NCBI GenBank assembly: GCA_009760855.2
Contig: WPIO01000037.1
Coordinates: 1,941,501 to 2,005,500, forward strand
Length of the DNA stretch: 64,000 nucleotides
Direction of reading: 5' to 3'
From: Cristatella mucedo
Lineage: Eukaryota; Bryozoa; Phylactolaemata; Cristatellidae
The number at the start of each line of letters is the position of its first letter. The stretch's first letter is position 1. Under the pieces are notes generated by a model. That model was given only the letters and a program-made list of their open reading frames with translations. It did not search any database and was not told where the DNA came from. The position numbers and the translations under genes are program-made. Positions 33,350-45,625 of this stretch are shown here, one piece after another.

Positions 33350-35806
33350 AGTCAAGACAAAAACGGCCTTTACAAAGTGGCTGTGGAACGAGGGGTCGGT
33401 CCCAAGTCCTTCAAATTGGCAATTGTTAGACCGATACTAAAAAAGCCAGGATTAGATACAGCGGTCTTTGCAAACTATCGCCCAGTTCCCCTCTTCCTTT
33501 TTTGTCAAAGATTCTTGAAACAATTGTCGCTAAGCAGCTGGCATCACATATTGAAAAGAATGAAATGTCAGAAACATTTCAATCAGGGTTCAAGAGGCAG
33601 CACTCCACTAAAACTGCTCTCCTCCATGTTAACTGTGATATTTTACGTGGCAAAGATGACGGGAATGTCACTGCCCTAGCTCTGCTAGATCTGTAGCCGA
33701 GTTCCAGGGGTCAGAGGCTAATTCCCGCCAAACCCCGCCATACTCCGGCCACGCTGCCGCTCGCCATGCCGCCGAGCTAGGGTAAGACGAGCGGCCGTCA
33801 GGGTAAACCTCTTTATAACAACGCATGCGCCAACAACAACAGGGGAACTAAACAAGTCTACAGGGTACAGGGAGGGTCCTATACACAGTACACTATCGGG
33901 GCGCAAGACGACGCAGCAAGCGCGAACAAACGTGTTAGTTGGGGTCAGTCGGCTTCTGCAGTCCTGTCGTTGTACCGACTCCGAATCCAACAGTACGAGC
34001 GTACGCCGTCCACAATCCGGCTGGCTGAGTAACTGCTTGGCTAGTCCGAGTCGACAACTACCACAGTCGTGAGCTTCCACCGAAAGACGCCAACACACGG
34101 GGGGTGGGCTTTACGAACACGCTACACGGGGAACGCGGAATATACAAGTCTCAACAACGAGCGAGCTATCTAGCTCCGCTCGGGCCTTGGGTACTCGTTC
34201 CCTTTCGTGCGGGGCAGCATCACCGGAGCACGCCTGCACGAATCCAGGTGCATAACTCGGCGAGACCGGGAGCCTCCAACACCACGACTTACTTGGCCAC
34301 TTTCTCCTACCCAAGAGCCCCGGTGACCGCACACAGCCGGCCATGCCGTAGGTCCGACCCCGGCCTAGCCGGTGACCCTCTTTACAGCGGTCCGGTCCCA
34401 GCCAACCGAACCTAGCCTGGGTACAGATCTATCAGCTGCCTTCGATACCATTGATCACGTTATCCTACTTGAACGATTGAGAACAACGATCGGTCTGGCA
34501 GACGAGACACTGGCGTGGTTTAAATTGTACTTGTCTGATCGTGTTTAATCCATGTCGTGTGGGGGTAAGGTCTCACCCACGAGACTGGTCACCTGCGAAA
34601 TCTCTCTAGGGTCTGACCTCGATCCCTTGCTGTTCTCCATTTATACTTAATCTCTGGGGAAAGTGATTAAGGCCCATGGAATAGGATATCACTTTTATGC
34701 TGGCGACTCAGCTGTATTTGTCCTTAACACCGTCGGAATCTGCTGCAGCAACTGATAAACTGAATGCTTGCCTTGCCGACATTCAATCCTGGATTTCGGA
34801 GAATTTATTGAAACTAAATGACGATACAACCGAAATGTTGCTCACAGGACACCCTAAGCGTGTGGCAAATTAAAAGGTTTTGCTCTTCTAATAGGTGATG
34901 CTGCTGTGCTACCACCACCACGTGCTCGAAATTTAGGTGTCGTTTTCGAAAGCTGTCAAAATTTTACTTCATTCAGAAGACTGCTTCTACAGCATTCCAT
35001 CACGTCCGATCCCTATCTAAGATAAGGAGCTTTCTTCCATGGTGGTTTGCAAAACGTTTAATTAGCTCCTTAGTTCTGTCCCGGCTTGACTATTGTAATA
35101 CCCTTTTGGCGGGGCTACCAAAGAAAGCAACTAGGCCACTGCAAATGGCTATGAATATGGCTGCAAGGCTAGTTTACAAGTCCCTCAGGTTTGACCACAT
35201 GTCTCCTTTGCTAAAAGAGCTAGGATGGCTGCCGGTTGATCAACGGATACAGAACAAAGTTCTTACGCTGACCCACAAGGCCTTGTCATGGCTTGAGTCC
35301 TCCATACCTAGCTGAACTGCTGCACCAATTTCAGCCTCCTCGTGCCCTCCTCGGGTCCTGTAGGGAAAATAAATTTGCCGTTTTATTTCTCCACTTAAAG
35401 ACCGTTGGCGACAGAAGCTTTAGCTCTGCGGGTCCTAGACTGTGGAACTCGCTTCCACAATTCTTACGCAACGACAGCTACTCTCCTGCTGCCGACTGTG
35501 GCTCATCCTTTTCAATGGTCCTGAGATGCTACTTCCACGCTATTCACTCACTACCCAAACTGCTCTCCTGACCCTGCCATGCTTCCCCACATTCTCTTTG
35601 TTGCGTGAGACGAAGTCTGTTGGTTACCGAATGCGTACCGAAAGCCGCGTAGGCTTTTGAGTGCGCTATATATACACAACTCTCCTGCGGAACACCCACA
35701 TAAGCTTTGTGGCTTTTTGGAGTTACAGACGGAGATACATCACGTTGCATAGTCTTTGTGGCTTTGTGGAGTTCAGACGGAGACACATTACATTACATTA
35801 CTATGT
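33350..35806 (+). mobile_element. LINE family 2, longest RT copy, split by a solo LTR
   Basis: Contains the RT domain from PKSFKLAIVRPILKKPGLD through ILETIVAKQLASHIEKNEMS and TFQSGFKRQHSTKTALLHV to LALLDL. It resumes after the insert with [19 protein letters not shown] and DPLLFSIYT. The catalytic box is degraded (YAGD where YADD is expected). It continues to the C-terminal [20 protein letters not shown] and the 3' end TTACAGACGGAGATACAT plus ACATT repeats. Many frameshifts; inactive. Confidence 0.88.
33692..34425. mobile_element. Solo LTR (TGTA...TACA) with GATC target duplication
   Basis: A 734-bp insert begins TGTAGCCGAG and ends GGGTACA. GATC flanks it on both sides (33688-33691 and 34426-34429). 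Removing it and one GATC restores the LINE reading [13 protein letters not shown]...CA ends plus a 4-bp duplication are typical of an LTR retrotransposon reduced to one LTR by recombination. Confidence 0.8.
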
Positions 35807-36740
35807 CTCCGGTAGCCAGCGGTCAGCCTGTCTCAAAACACCGAAGGAGTTGAATCCCGTCTATAATAAGCCACTTGCTAGTCTAAGCTGGCTCTTATAG
35901 GCACTGCCGGCGAATGTGTGAGTATTCTCTTATGGGAGAATACATCCCCTCACGCTTAAAGAGAAAATACATTCAAATAACTTTATTGAAACCCCTACAA
36001 ATACTTTGAAATATAGGGAGAAAAAATTTCCAAAATGAGATGAATTTTGCAAAGTATTGAAAACAAATTAGCGAGAGCGCGCTTTCGCATTTTTATTGTT
36101 TTTACCAATACATTTTCTCACACTGAAGAAGGATCAAGCACAGCAGTCTACTTTAATATTGCTAAATAGCCCGACACCAGTTAATTAATTAATTTAAATT
36201 CAAGTTTACTCAACACCGTCCAGTAGTCGAAGTTGTGTCTTGAAATGGTAATTGTCAACGGATACTGGCACGAAGCCAAAGTTTTAACTCATCAGTGTGC
36301 AAGCGAAGAATTTTAAGTCCTCAAAATATATTGCTCTGTTTTTAAACATGTTAACGTTACTCGACATTTTCCTGCAGACAAGCGTTTGACAACGATCGTT
36401 TGACGGCTTCTGTTGCGACGTGCGAAATCTAGTTTTACTACACAGCTCTCTTTGGGAATTGTACCCGATGTTGAAGTAATCGACATAGGAGACCTTGCGA
36501 CGATTCAGAAGTTTGCTTTATGTCACCTATTGTCTCCGACGCTCAGTCTAGTGGCCCTTGCTGCGGTCACATTTTAAGTGGCCACTTTTCACTTACATGA
36601 AAGGAATGTACGTCAGTGATTTTTCTGCCCCTGAATAGCTTTCGAAGACAATGGTGTAGTACAAGCCGTCATCTAGGCACTGTCTCACTAACATGGTTTG
36701 TTTATTATTTTAGTTTAGTCGAGGTTGAATCAGTGGCCGC
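35807..36740. other. AT-richer intergenic stretch, nothing recognised
   Basis: No ORF of interest and no family match. Base composition is more AT-rich than the flanks. Confidence 0.4.
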
Positions 36741-36925
36741 GCTGGTTTGTCCCGGTGGCTAAGGTTCTCGTCCTGACCAAGGTCAAGGTTGACCTGACCA
36801 AGGTCATATTTGAAGGCAGAGATCGTGGGCCCGAGCCCTGTGCCATATGTGAAGCGCCTAAATACAGATTAAGTTCTCTTAGGATGCTATACAAATGAAT
36901 TATTTTTATTTATATTATATTTACC
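36741..36925 (+). mobile_element. SINE family B, tRNA head plus LINE family 1 tail
   Basis: tRNA-like head (TCCCGGTGGCTAAGG... ATCGTGGGCCCGAGCCC) followed by GTGAAGCGCCTAAATACAGA, TTAAGTTCTCTTAGGATGCT and ATACAAATGAATTATT. The tail parallels the LINE family 1 end. An internal GACCAAGGTCA duplication is present. Confidence 0.7.
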
Positions 36926-37590
36926 ATTACCCTTGTCAGGATTCCTTTATAAGAAGTTAAAAACAATTTTTCAGCCCACAGGGTCAGTTAGATAGAGAAA
37001 GCTCCGCCAGCTTGAGCGCATGACCTTTTTAGGTTTCAATCGTATGACCAGCCTAGGAATGAGATTCCAGAGTCACATTGAGTTTTTTTGAGCGTGGAAA
37101 CTCATCTTCGTGATTGTGTTGGGTATTTTTCCATTGTGTACACAATTGGGAAGCATTTTATGCTTTTTTGAAAGCAACATCATGCCTGAAGTTTCGCACG
37201 ACCCACATTTCGATGAGTGCTTGGCTGCATATCTAGCAACTGCTTACAATCGCTGGCGGGGGCGTGAGTGACGTTTCATCACGTCAAATTGTGGATTTGT
37301 TCATGATGTCACTCTAGCGCTCCAGCGGCAGCAGTCGTATTAGTGTATCGCGTCTATTTTCCCTGCCAAATCCGTTGAAAGCTAGGGTGGAAATTGCTCC
37401 AGCATTGGAACCCAGAAATACTTCGCTAATAGTTATTGGAAAGCATAGCTGCAGCCAAAGCTGCAGCCTGGAGTCACAGTTGAAGAAAATTGCTATATAC
37501 GATCACGCTTTTTGTTCTCATTCTAAAGCACTTTCAAGACAACTTATCTATAATAATAAAATTCAATTACGAGAAGATTGTGATGTAAGG

Positions 37591-37945
37591 TAATGTATTT
37601 CTGTCTATAGCTCTACAAAGCCACAGAGGCGATGTGGGTGCTATGCAGGAGAGCTTTGCAAAGCGCACTCACGTTAAGCCGAAGCGGCTTTCGCTAGGCG
37701 CTCGGTAGCTAAAAGACTTCATCTCACGCAAAAAAAGAGAAAGTGGTTAGCATAGCAGAGTCAGGAGAGCAGTTGAGGTAGTGAATAGCATGAAAGTAGC
37801 AGCTCAGGACTGCTGTAAATGATGTGTCTCTGTAGGCATCAGGAGAGTAGACGTCGTCGCACAAGAATTGCGGACGACGTGCGTTCCACAGTCCAGCACC
37901 TGCAAAGCGAAAGCTTCTCTTCTGTCGCCAACAAACGGTCTCTTG
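37591..37945 (-). mobile_element. LINE family 2, 3' end
   Basis: Parallels the 9.6-10.1 kb copy throughout: TAATGTATTTCTGTCTATAG, AAGCCGAAGCGGCTTTCG, AGCAGTTGAGGTAGTGAATA and TCCACAGTCCAGCACCTGC. Confidence 0.8.
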
Positions 37946-38099
37946 CTGAAGAAGAGCGTTCTAAAATGCTTTGAACTTTAGAGCATCATGCCTACTCGCC
38001 TCACTGTAGCTTGGTACGGGTCCTAGCCTCGAGGCGTTTCTAGTGAGCTCACTCGTTGCCGCGTCTCTTCCGCCATGCTTGCACCCAATCTCGTCGGAT

Positions 38100-38640
38100 T
38101 TCATCCATCTTTGACCGCTTTACTGCGTGCGTCTCAGGCCCTGTAAAATGGCGGCATTTTTACTGCTCGCGGGGACCGACACTGCGTATGTAGAAGAAGC
38201 GAGCCACGATTTTTCTCTTCCGCTACGTTGTTGCTTCGTTGCAGACTCCGTCGGAGGTTATTACAGCGCGCGTCCGCACTCGTCCACCTTGGAGCGCTTG
38301 AGTGAGTACGCGGGTGCGCGCGTGCAGGCAGGCAGGCGGAGGCGCGGCCGTGGGTCCTACTAGGCTGACGCGTCCGCTCTGCGCGCTATTCAGCCTGTCC
38401 TCCACCGGCTACGAGACTGAAAGCAGCGCAGCTGGTCTGCGGACGCACCGCGCGCCCAAGACGCGCAGCGGTCACGTGTCGCACAAGACGCGCTGCGGTC
38501 ACGTGTCGCCTAAGACGAGCCGTCGTGAGCTCTCTTCGTTAAGGTGCAAAGCGCCGACTCCTTCTTTCCAGTCGCCAGTCTTTTGCTTTTTTTTAAGGGC
38601 ACTCAGGGGTTCTCGACGCCGATAGATAGCTACTGTGCAG
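38100..38640. other. Small CpG-rich island, possible unassigned promoter
   Basis: GC-rich against AT-rich flanks, with ATGGCGGCA at 38148 opening a 72-codon frame (MAAFLLLAGTDTAYVEE...). It resembles a promoter plus first exon, but I cannot link it to downstream exons or a family. Confidence 0.25.
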
Positions 38641-39101
38641 CAAGTTTTCGCGTTATCTATTTTTACTGAGCGTTAAGTATTATTGCTCAATCGCTTAGGC
38701 CTCGTGAGTATTGAAAAGGATCATTTAAACCCACGAGCTTTGCTCGTGTGACCGGCGCTGTGATTAATTTGAAATCTACTTATTTTCTATAATACTCAAG
38801 ATACTGCTCTCGCCACAAGTGCATGACATTAAATACGAACAACTCGTAGTTTTAGCATATAATTAGAACACACTATTAATTTTGAATTAAAACAATTTCT
38901 CCGTGGATGCATCTCTTCTCGCATACCGGCTCTTTCCCTGTCTCGCTAATTGCATCTCAACTAGGATTAGAACAGCTTCAAAACCTTGCTCCACGCTTTG
39001 AGGCATTAGAAGTTCGGTATTAGAAGCAGGTCATCGCGGAGACTTAAAATAATGTAATTGCGGATGGATCTCCGCGGCCATTTCATTTATTTTCCTTATG
39101 T

Positions 39102-39124
39102 ACACACACACACACACACACACA

Positions 39125-39155
<31 letters not shown>
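39102..39155. repeat. (CA)n-(TA)n compound microsatellite
   Basis: About 11 CA units, then CAAACA and about 14 TA units. Confidence 0.97.
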
Positions 39156-39164
39156 CATTGCTTT

Positions 39165-39710
39165 TTGGACATTAGGGACCGCCAAGTGTACTACAGGTAC
39201 AGGCCACGTCAGACCGAGCGAGTTCTCGGTGAGGAGCAAAGACGTATCATGGGAACCACTGGTGAATCCCGGAAGGTTCTGATGCCATCATTGCACGTCA
39301 AACTTAACTTTGAGAAACAATTTGTTACAGCTCTAGAAAATAATAATAACAATACATCGGTATAGCACCCTCAGAGAAGTCAATCTCTTTCTAGGCATAA
39401 GGATAAGGAGTCGGAAGCCATCGAGTACTTTCAAACTTTCTTCTGTGATGTGTGGTCAAATGCAAAGATCAAAGCCTGCTTCTTTGTGAGATCGCATACA
39501 AAGAAGATCGTTTAGTGCAATAAATTTCCCAAGAAGCTCGCCGATAAGGAGAAGGCAGCTTGGAACGGGTTAGTCGCTCAGTGGCTAGATGCTTCCTCGG
39601 TAATCACCAGGAGGAAACAACTCGCTGCCTGTATGTCTTCATGCCTGTGCAAAAAGACGCCCTCAGTAGTCGCAAAACTCGGCAGCGAGGCGCATATTTC
39701 GTAAACGTCA
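39165..39710 (+). pseudogene. Decayed ORF of an uncharacterised repeat-associated protein
   Basis: Broken frames contain MPSLHVKLNFEKQFVTAL, AKIKACFFVRSHTKKIV, EKAAWNGLV and CFLGNHQEE in the order I recall from a widespread uncharacterised animal protein with LHIKLGLMKxFVKAL...AKIKxGIFVGPQI...FLGN motifs. It has stops, a frameshift, and a LINE-tail insertion at 39341-39401. The family match is from memory. Confidence 0.4.
39341..39401 (-). mobile_element. Short LINE family 1 tail insertion
   Basis: AATAATAATAACAATACATC, then GGTATAGCACCCTCAGAGAA and GTCAATCTCTTTCTAGGC: a 60-base 3' end only, placed within the decayed ORF. Confidence 0.7.
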
Positions 39711-39739
39711 CTGCTGCCGTATAGCACTAATTTTCACCA

Positions 39740-40200
39740 ATCTGCATGAGCTCACCGTGCAGATCAGCGTGTCGACGTCAAGATTCTCGCTCTCATCTTT
39801 GGGTCCCTTCGTTCTCATGGCCCGGCCATCCTGTCTGAATTACTTCCCAAGGAAGCCTCGCGTCGTTCGACCCGCACTCTTCTGACTCGTCTGGTAGTTC
39901 GATTGAGCCTCCGATGAAATTCGAACTGACCGGGCCTTCAGCTCCACAGCATGGAGTTCAGTGCCGACAATCATCTTCTGATTTGACGACATTAAGATGA
40001 AGCTAAAACCTTACCCGTTCCTCTTGGCTTTTGCTTCATTTGAATGAATTGTCTTTTACGTGCCACTGTGTCCTGAAACTATGCATGCTATGACTAACCA
40101 TTGAAATGCTTCCTTTTCAAAATATTTGCACTGCCTAGAAAGAGATTAGATTCGCGTATGGCGCTATATAAATTTTGCATTATCATAAAAATACACAGAG
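39740..40200 (+). mobile_element. LINE family 1-like 3' end
   Basis: KILALIFGSLRSHGPAILSE and LPKEASRR parallel [20 protein letters not shown]. The tail GCCTAGAAAGAGATTAGATT continues into CGCGTATGGCGCTATATAAA. Confidence 0.65.
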
Positions 40201-40590
40201 CCGGCTGGGGCTGTGGTGATGGGTTACGTCACAATGGGCTGGCTGCAAAGAGTCCTTCAAAGTCCTTATCCTCAATGATCAGCTTGAGCTTGAAGACTGC
40301 ACAATCATTTGCAGTAATTTTTTAGCTTACGTAAAATAATTATTCTTTTTTATTCATTGGTTGTTGTTTTTTCACTAATGTGAGCGACACTAAATTGTCC
40401 GATTTCTCGTTGGAAAACTGGCGTACAAATTTTTAGTTTATCACTGTCCTGGTCACAAAAGTAAAATCAGAGGGCAACAATGGCCATTTTATTTCCTGTA
40501 CTTTAGAGGCCTAAGTTATTGCAAAAAAGCGTGCACTTACTTTTTGGAAACCGAAACCGTGATATTTACATATATCGGTAAGCGTCGAAA

Positions 40591-40734
40591 TCCTGGCCTA
40601 GTACTAATCCTGGCCTAGGACTAATCCTTGCCTAGGACTACTTCTGGTCTAGGACTACTCCTGGCCTAGGATTACTCCTGGCCTAGGATTACTCCTGGCC
40701 CAGGAGTAATCCTGGCCTAGGACTACTCCTGGCC
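40591..40734. repeat. About 17-bp tandem repeat centred on CCTAGG
   Basis: Eight or nine copies of TCCTGGCCTAGGATTAC or a close variant. Each holds the palindrome CCTAGG, and part of the array (GGCCCAGGAGTAATCC) is inverted. Confidence 0.88.
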
Positions 40735-41267
40735 GGATCCTCGGGATCTTCGTCTTTCTGCACCGAAACCAAGTAGCCAGCTCTGCGCCTGAGCTCGAAA
40801 AGCCGCTGACTGTGCGTCGTCGCTGCACTGAGAACATACATCGAGGCTGCGTTCGCTGCGTCGCTGCGATGCAGCGATTTTTCATGACACTGATTAAGGA
40901 TGACTGATCGCCGCTCAGCGTAGACCAAACGTACCATCCACCCTGCCACCCGCCCTGCCAGCCGCCCTTCCACCATCACCCGTCTGACCGACGTCTGCAG
41001 CGAAGCGTCTTCCCACCAGAGTGCAAGGTGGTTGCAGTCCTGGCGACACATATGCAAGGGGTGTACATTCAAACTGGTACGGGTTGATACTTTATGTTAT
41101 CAGATTCTTAAAAGGTGGCGTGGCAATGGCCTATTTAAAGATGCAGAAATGAGGCACGAGGCTAGGGGCCTACTGATAATATTAGTAATTCAGGGTAGCT
41201 AAACATCTAGGCATCTCAGAAGGGGAACAGTAGGGACGAATTCAAGGGGGTTACAAAATTACTGTAC

Positions 41268-41430
41268 TGTAATAGCCCAGGAGATAAGATGGTCGCTCTC
41301 TTCACGACCGAGGTGTGGGTTCGAATCCTGCAGCTGGGTGTTTCTATATTGCCGACTGCAAGCCGTGGTGATAGCCGATAAGGCTTCTCTGCCGCTGTAC
41401 AAATGAGGCTGTTAAATCGGCGCAGATATT
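41268..41430 (+). mobile_element. tRNA-derived SINE A
   Basis: Head CCAGGAGATAAGATGGTCGC, B box GGTTCGAATCC, then GTGGTGATAGCC, CTCTGCCGCTGTACAAATGA and GGCTGTTAAATCGG. Confidence 0.8.
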
Positions 41431-42030
41431 TCTAAGTGTGTGTAGTTACATACCTGTATGCATTGCTTTGATTACATACGATGTACTTAAGTTTCTAGCT
41501 CTCTCTCTCTCTCTGACGCGGCTCCGTTAGCTTATCGAGGCTGTCCTGGTCAATGGTCAACCTCCAGTCGCCGTAAACCGTCAGAAAAAGACTCTGTCTT
41601 TGTCTTTGAGCTCTTTGTCGTGGAGGTTTGCGTTGGGAGTTTTCGTGATGAACTTAATCCGGAAGCGCAACCGCAGAGTCGCAGCCGCTCCTTAGACGAA
41701 ACCGACCTGTCGGCCTGTCAGTCTATCTCCTCGTCATTTCTTTCACCCAAATGCACGATTCGGTGCAGGCAGTGGGCATTTTGAAGGCAGCGGCGGCGGC
41801 GATATAGAAAATTTGCGTCGCGGCAACGCACTGATGTCCGAAGCCCCTTGGCGCCCGCCGAAGCCGTCCGAGGCTCCGAACGCTATCTCCTACACTTCCG
41901 GACGACCGCGTAAGCTTTCGTTCGCAGACGTCCTCGGCATCAGCCGCTCTGCGCCGGCGCGCGAGCGTCGGGAGACGAATCGGCGCTCTCGCTTCGCGGG
42001 AGGGCCGCGCGACCTGGTTGCACTTAAAGA

Positions 42031-42193
42031 TTAGCTTATCTAGCAGCTTCGTTTGTATAGAGGCAATAGAGCCTTAACGGCTATCACCCTCCTCCACCGC
42101 TTGCAGTTGGCAATAAAGGATCGCCCAACAGCAGGATTAGAACCCACGATTTTGGTAGTGAAGAGCGAGCACCCTAACCCTCCCGGGCGGTCG
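42031..42193 (-). mobile_element. tRNA-derived SINE A
   Basis: Minus-strand copy: TTTGTATAGAGGCAATAGAG, GGCTATCACC, AATAAAGGATCGCCCAACAG, a decayed B box (GGATTAGAACC) and head CGAGCACCCTAACCCTCCC. Confidence 0.75.
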
Positions 42194-44564
42194 CGATAAT
42201 TAGCTAGAATTAATAGTTATTTATAATTAATAATAATTATTAGTTCATTATTAGATCATTAGCTAGGCGCGGAGCGAGTGCGGTTAGGTCCGCTGCGCCG
42301 CTAGGCGATGCAGGATGCGAGTCGCGAGAATTCCATACAGCGGTCGCCTGCGCCCGAGCGCCGCACGCGAGCGCTCGGGCGCTGCCGTCAGGCGGCGCTG
42401 CTGCTGCTGGATCGATACTGGCCTTCGCGCTCCGAGCCTTCGGAATTCGCGACGGCACTTGAAAACTTCAACGGGGCGCTATTTGAACAGCTAAGCCGTG
42501 ATTGTTGCCCCGGCTTTTCTTACGGCTAGTCGACGACGGCGGCGCGGTCGTATGGGCGAACGTCGGCCTTTCACGGCATTTCACGGCATTCACAGAGGAG
42601 CTCGGAGGACTGCGGTCGCATTTGGCTTAGACGCGGTGATGTTAACCACCGGTTGGCAAACGGTGCCATTAGGGCAGCCGGCCGCAGGGGTGAAGGAATG
42701 AAAGAATACTAATCGGGAAAAATACCTCAAGAACGGTTCCCTTTAATTTTCACAGTTTGCGTAGTAGCACTGGTTTTCAAAATAGCGACATCTGAGCGTC
42801 CTACTGCATAATGGACGTACGGCTGCATCCGCATGCCACCATCTTCTGCCTAAAGAGTTACAAGGGCAAGTTGACCCGGTTTTCGCTTCCTCGACCACGC
42901 GCACCGACTCGCATGAATAGCTTTTTCTAGGTAAAAACTAGTAAAGTGGCTATGACCGTAGGTATTTTTAAGCAATAGTGTGCTCGGAAATCGCCGTTTT
43001 GGCGTCCATGAAGCCATGCTGACTGTGACCACTGTCTCGCAGTGCGTCTGCCGGATAGGTGTCTTTTTCTCACGCGACCACGTTGGAGCCGTGTTTCGGC
43101 CGCGAAGAAGAGAATAAAACACGATACGGAAGTGGATACGCTACAGCGAGCCCCTGGCGGCGAACGAGCTCAGCGAAGGCCGCGGCAGCGGCGCGGCTAC
43201 CCCCAGCGCCCGAAATACGCTGGGCTGCGTGCGTCGACGACGCGAGTGTGACGCTGGCGAGAAGCAGGAGCGAGCGAGCGAGCGAGCGAGCGGCTAGCGG
43301 ACGACATCGGGGAGCGAAAACAACGCGAGTAAATAGGCCCCTGGCACCTCTGACTAGACAACAAACAAGCGCAGCGAGAACGAAGCGGAGCGACGCTACG
43401 AGCGCACAAAAGCGCAGCGCGCTCTCCTCCTCGAAGGAGGAGAAGGAGAAGGAGGAGGAGGAGGAGGAGGCGTCGCGCTTCTGCTCGTCCTTCGGCGTCC
43501 TTGCGGCGCCGCGGCGAGACCGCGAACCCGTCGGCGAGCGAGCGCGGTGCGTGCGAGCGCAGCACTCGCGGGATGAACGGCGCCGCCGCTGCCGGTTCGA
43601 GGGCAGGTACGAAGCGCCGAGCGCTCGAAGCGAGGCCGCCGCCGCCGCCGCCTCTGCTATACCGGCCGTCGGCTCTGCGGGCGGCGCCGCTCGCATTGGC
43701 GCGAGGGTGGCGGGAGGCGGCGCTGGAGGCGGCGCTGCGCCTGCGATCCTGCTCCCGTCTGCTCGGAGGCGCAGCGCTGCTCGAGTCGAAGATGACGACG
43801 GTGGCGACGACGACGACAAGGGCTCGCTTTTGCAAACGCGTTCCTATTCTCCAGAGGTCGCTAGCTGAACGCTCTTACATGGCGAAATGGTGAAGCATCT
43901 TCAAAGCGCTATTTTAAGAGGCAAGTTCGCCCTGTCGAGTTTCAATTTCCGGTCTCTCCGGAGCAGTCCTGACGATCGACGCCACGCTGTCCGCCTCTTA
44001 TCCGATAGCAGCCATTGAGCGACACCCGATTTCGAGGTCCGGCGCTCGCGTGCGATTGGAGGCGCTATTTTCTCGCCGGTCCGGCCGCCCGACCGAGACC
44101 GCGAGCGGCGATCGAGCGAAGTCCAACTCGCTCCGGCGGTGACCTCGGGTTGCCGCGGGCTTGAGCCTAACGACGCGCTTCCTCTCTCCTGGTGGCGGGC
44201 TCGAATCGGCGAGTGTTCGCGATTTTTTTCCCCAATTTTTTTCGCCGTGGCATCGAGGCCGCGCCGCGACACACTCGGAAGGCCGAGTGCCGGCGTGCGA
44301 GGTGCCGAGCTATCCGGGGGGCGGCGGCGCGGGATCTGCGAAGCGGGACCTGCGGCGGCGGCCGCGCGCCCACTACTCCCACGGATCGCTCCGAGCGGAC
44401 GGACGGTTGGGCCATCCGCTCGACACGCCCATTCAGCTCTCCTATGATTGGTAGGTCGCCTCTGACGAAGGCAAGCGGCGCAACTTTCAGCCGCCAGCCG
44501 GCTCGACGTTTTGCTATTTTTCTGATTGAAAAACTACAACTCTATAAAACTATAATTAAAGTAT

Positions 44565-44670
44565 AACATTATATAATTATATAATTATATATATATATGT
44601 GTTATATATGATATATAACATATATATATAATTATATAATATATATATTATAAAATTAAGCTATAATATA
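44565..44670. repeat. AT-only palindromic tract
   Basis: About 105 bases of nearly pure A/T with repeated TATATAA/TTATATA and a mirror around GTTATATATGATATATAAC, an AT island inside the GC-rich domain. Confidence 0.85.
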
Positions 44671-45502
44671 ACTAAAACCCTAATTCTCTCTTGCGGAGCG
44701 CCCGAAGAGAAATTAATCTCTAGCCAGACGCTCTGCGCCGTTCGCCGCAGGACTAGAGCTCGCGACAACGCGCTCGTAAAAGAAGAGCGTCACTCTCCGG
44801 AGGTCTCTCTTCGGTTGCTACAGCTTCCATGTTCGCTGCGTGGCCTTCTTCGAAGGCCACGACGCACCGCGCTCGCCTCGCGGCTCGGCGGGGGCGTTTC
44901 CGCGAGGCAGCCATTGAGGCGCAGTCTCTTCGTAGCTCCCTGCCCTCTCGTACTGCCGCGCAATCGTGAGGTCGCTGTCAATTTGTCAATTTATTGCAGG
45001 CAAAACATTCCCGCGCTACGATCTGCGGCTGGGACTCCCGGGGTCCGCGGCACAAACGCGCCGCCGCTGCCGCGACTTCGGCGTCGCGAGCTCCGTCGCC
45101 GGGGTCCGCCGCGCGGCGGAGTGGACGAGGCAGTCTCACCGTTCGCTGGCCGCCGCAGGCGCCGCCAGCTGGCCGCGGCCTCCGAGCGCCGGCCGTCGGC
45201 GAGCGGGCGGCGCTGAGCGCGGGGCATTGACCTGTGACCCGTGAACTGCGAACTCCGGACGACGGAAATAAAAGAAGGCCGCCGAAGGACGGCTGCCCTA
45301 ATGGGGCACCGGCGTAGCTGGTAGTAGCATAACTGGCGCGCGCGCGCGCGGTGGCGTGGGACTTCCGGCGGCGTCCCGGTCGGGCTAAGGGGCAGCGGCG
45401 GCGCGTCGGCTCAACGTGGCCGGGCGTCGCCTGACCGGAAGTCTGTTCGACTTCGCCCTGATCCTGATCTTTTCCTTTCGCAATTTTTCATTATCCTATC
45501 GC

Positions 45503-45625
45503 ATGTCGTCTGCCCGCAGCTCGTCCGCCAAAGTGGCAGAGCGAGAAAAAAGACGAGAGCTGTCGCCGGACGGCGTGCTCGCAGACGAGCCAAATGCCGG
45601 CGGGCCGACGCGCGCCGACGTCTGA
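45503..45625 (+). CDS. Possible 40-aa small ORF, unrecognised
   Basis: ATG at 45503 opens MSSARSSSAKVAEREKRREL... to ...GGPTRADV and stop. The charge pattern is more protein-like than surrounding frames and it follows an AT-richer stretch, but there is no homology I recognise. It may be composition only. Confidence 0.15.
   Translation: MSSARSSSAKVAEREKRRELSPDGVLADEPNAGGPTRADV

Noticed and set aside
43059-43868. 269-codon frame and overlapping long frames on the other strand
   Set aside because: Composition-driven Arg/Ala/Ser-rich frames in CpG-dense DNA with no domain. Only the short 43573-43606 segment is kept, as an alternative first exon.
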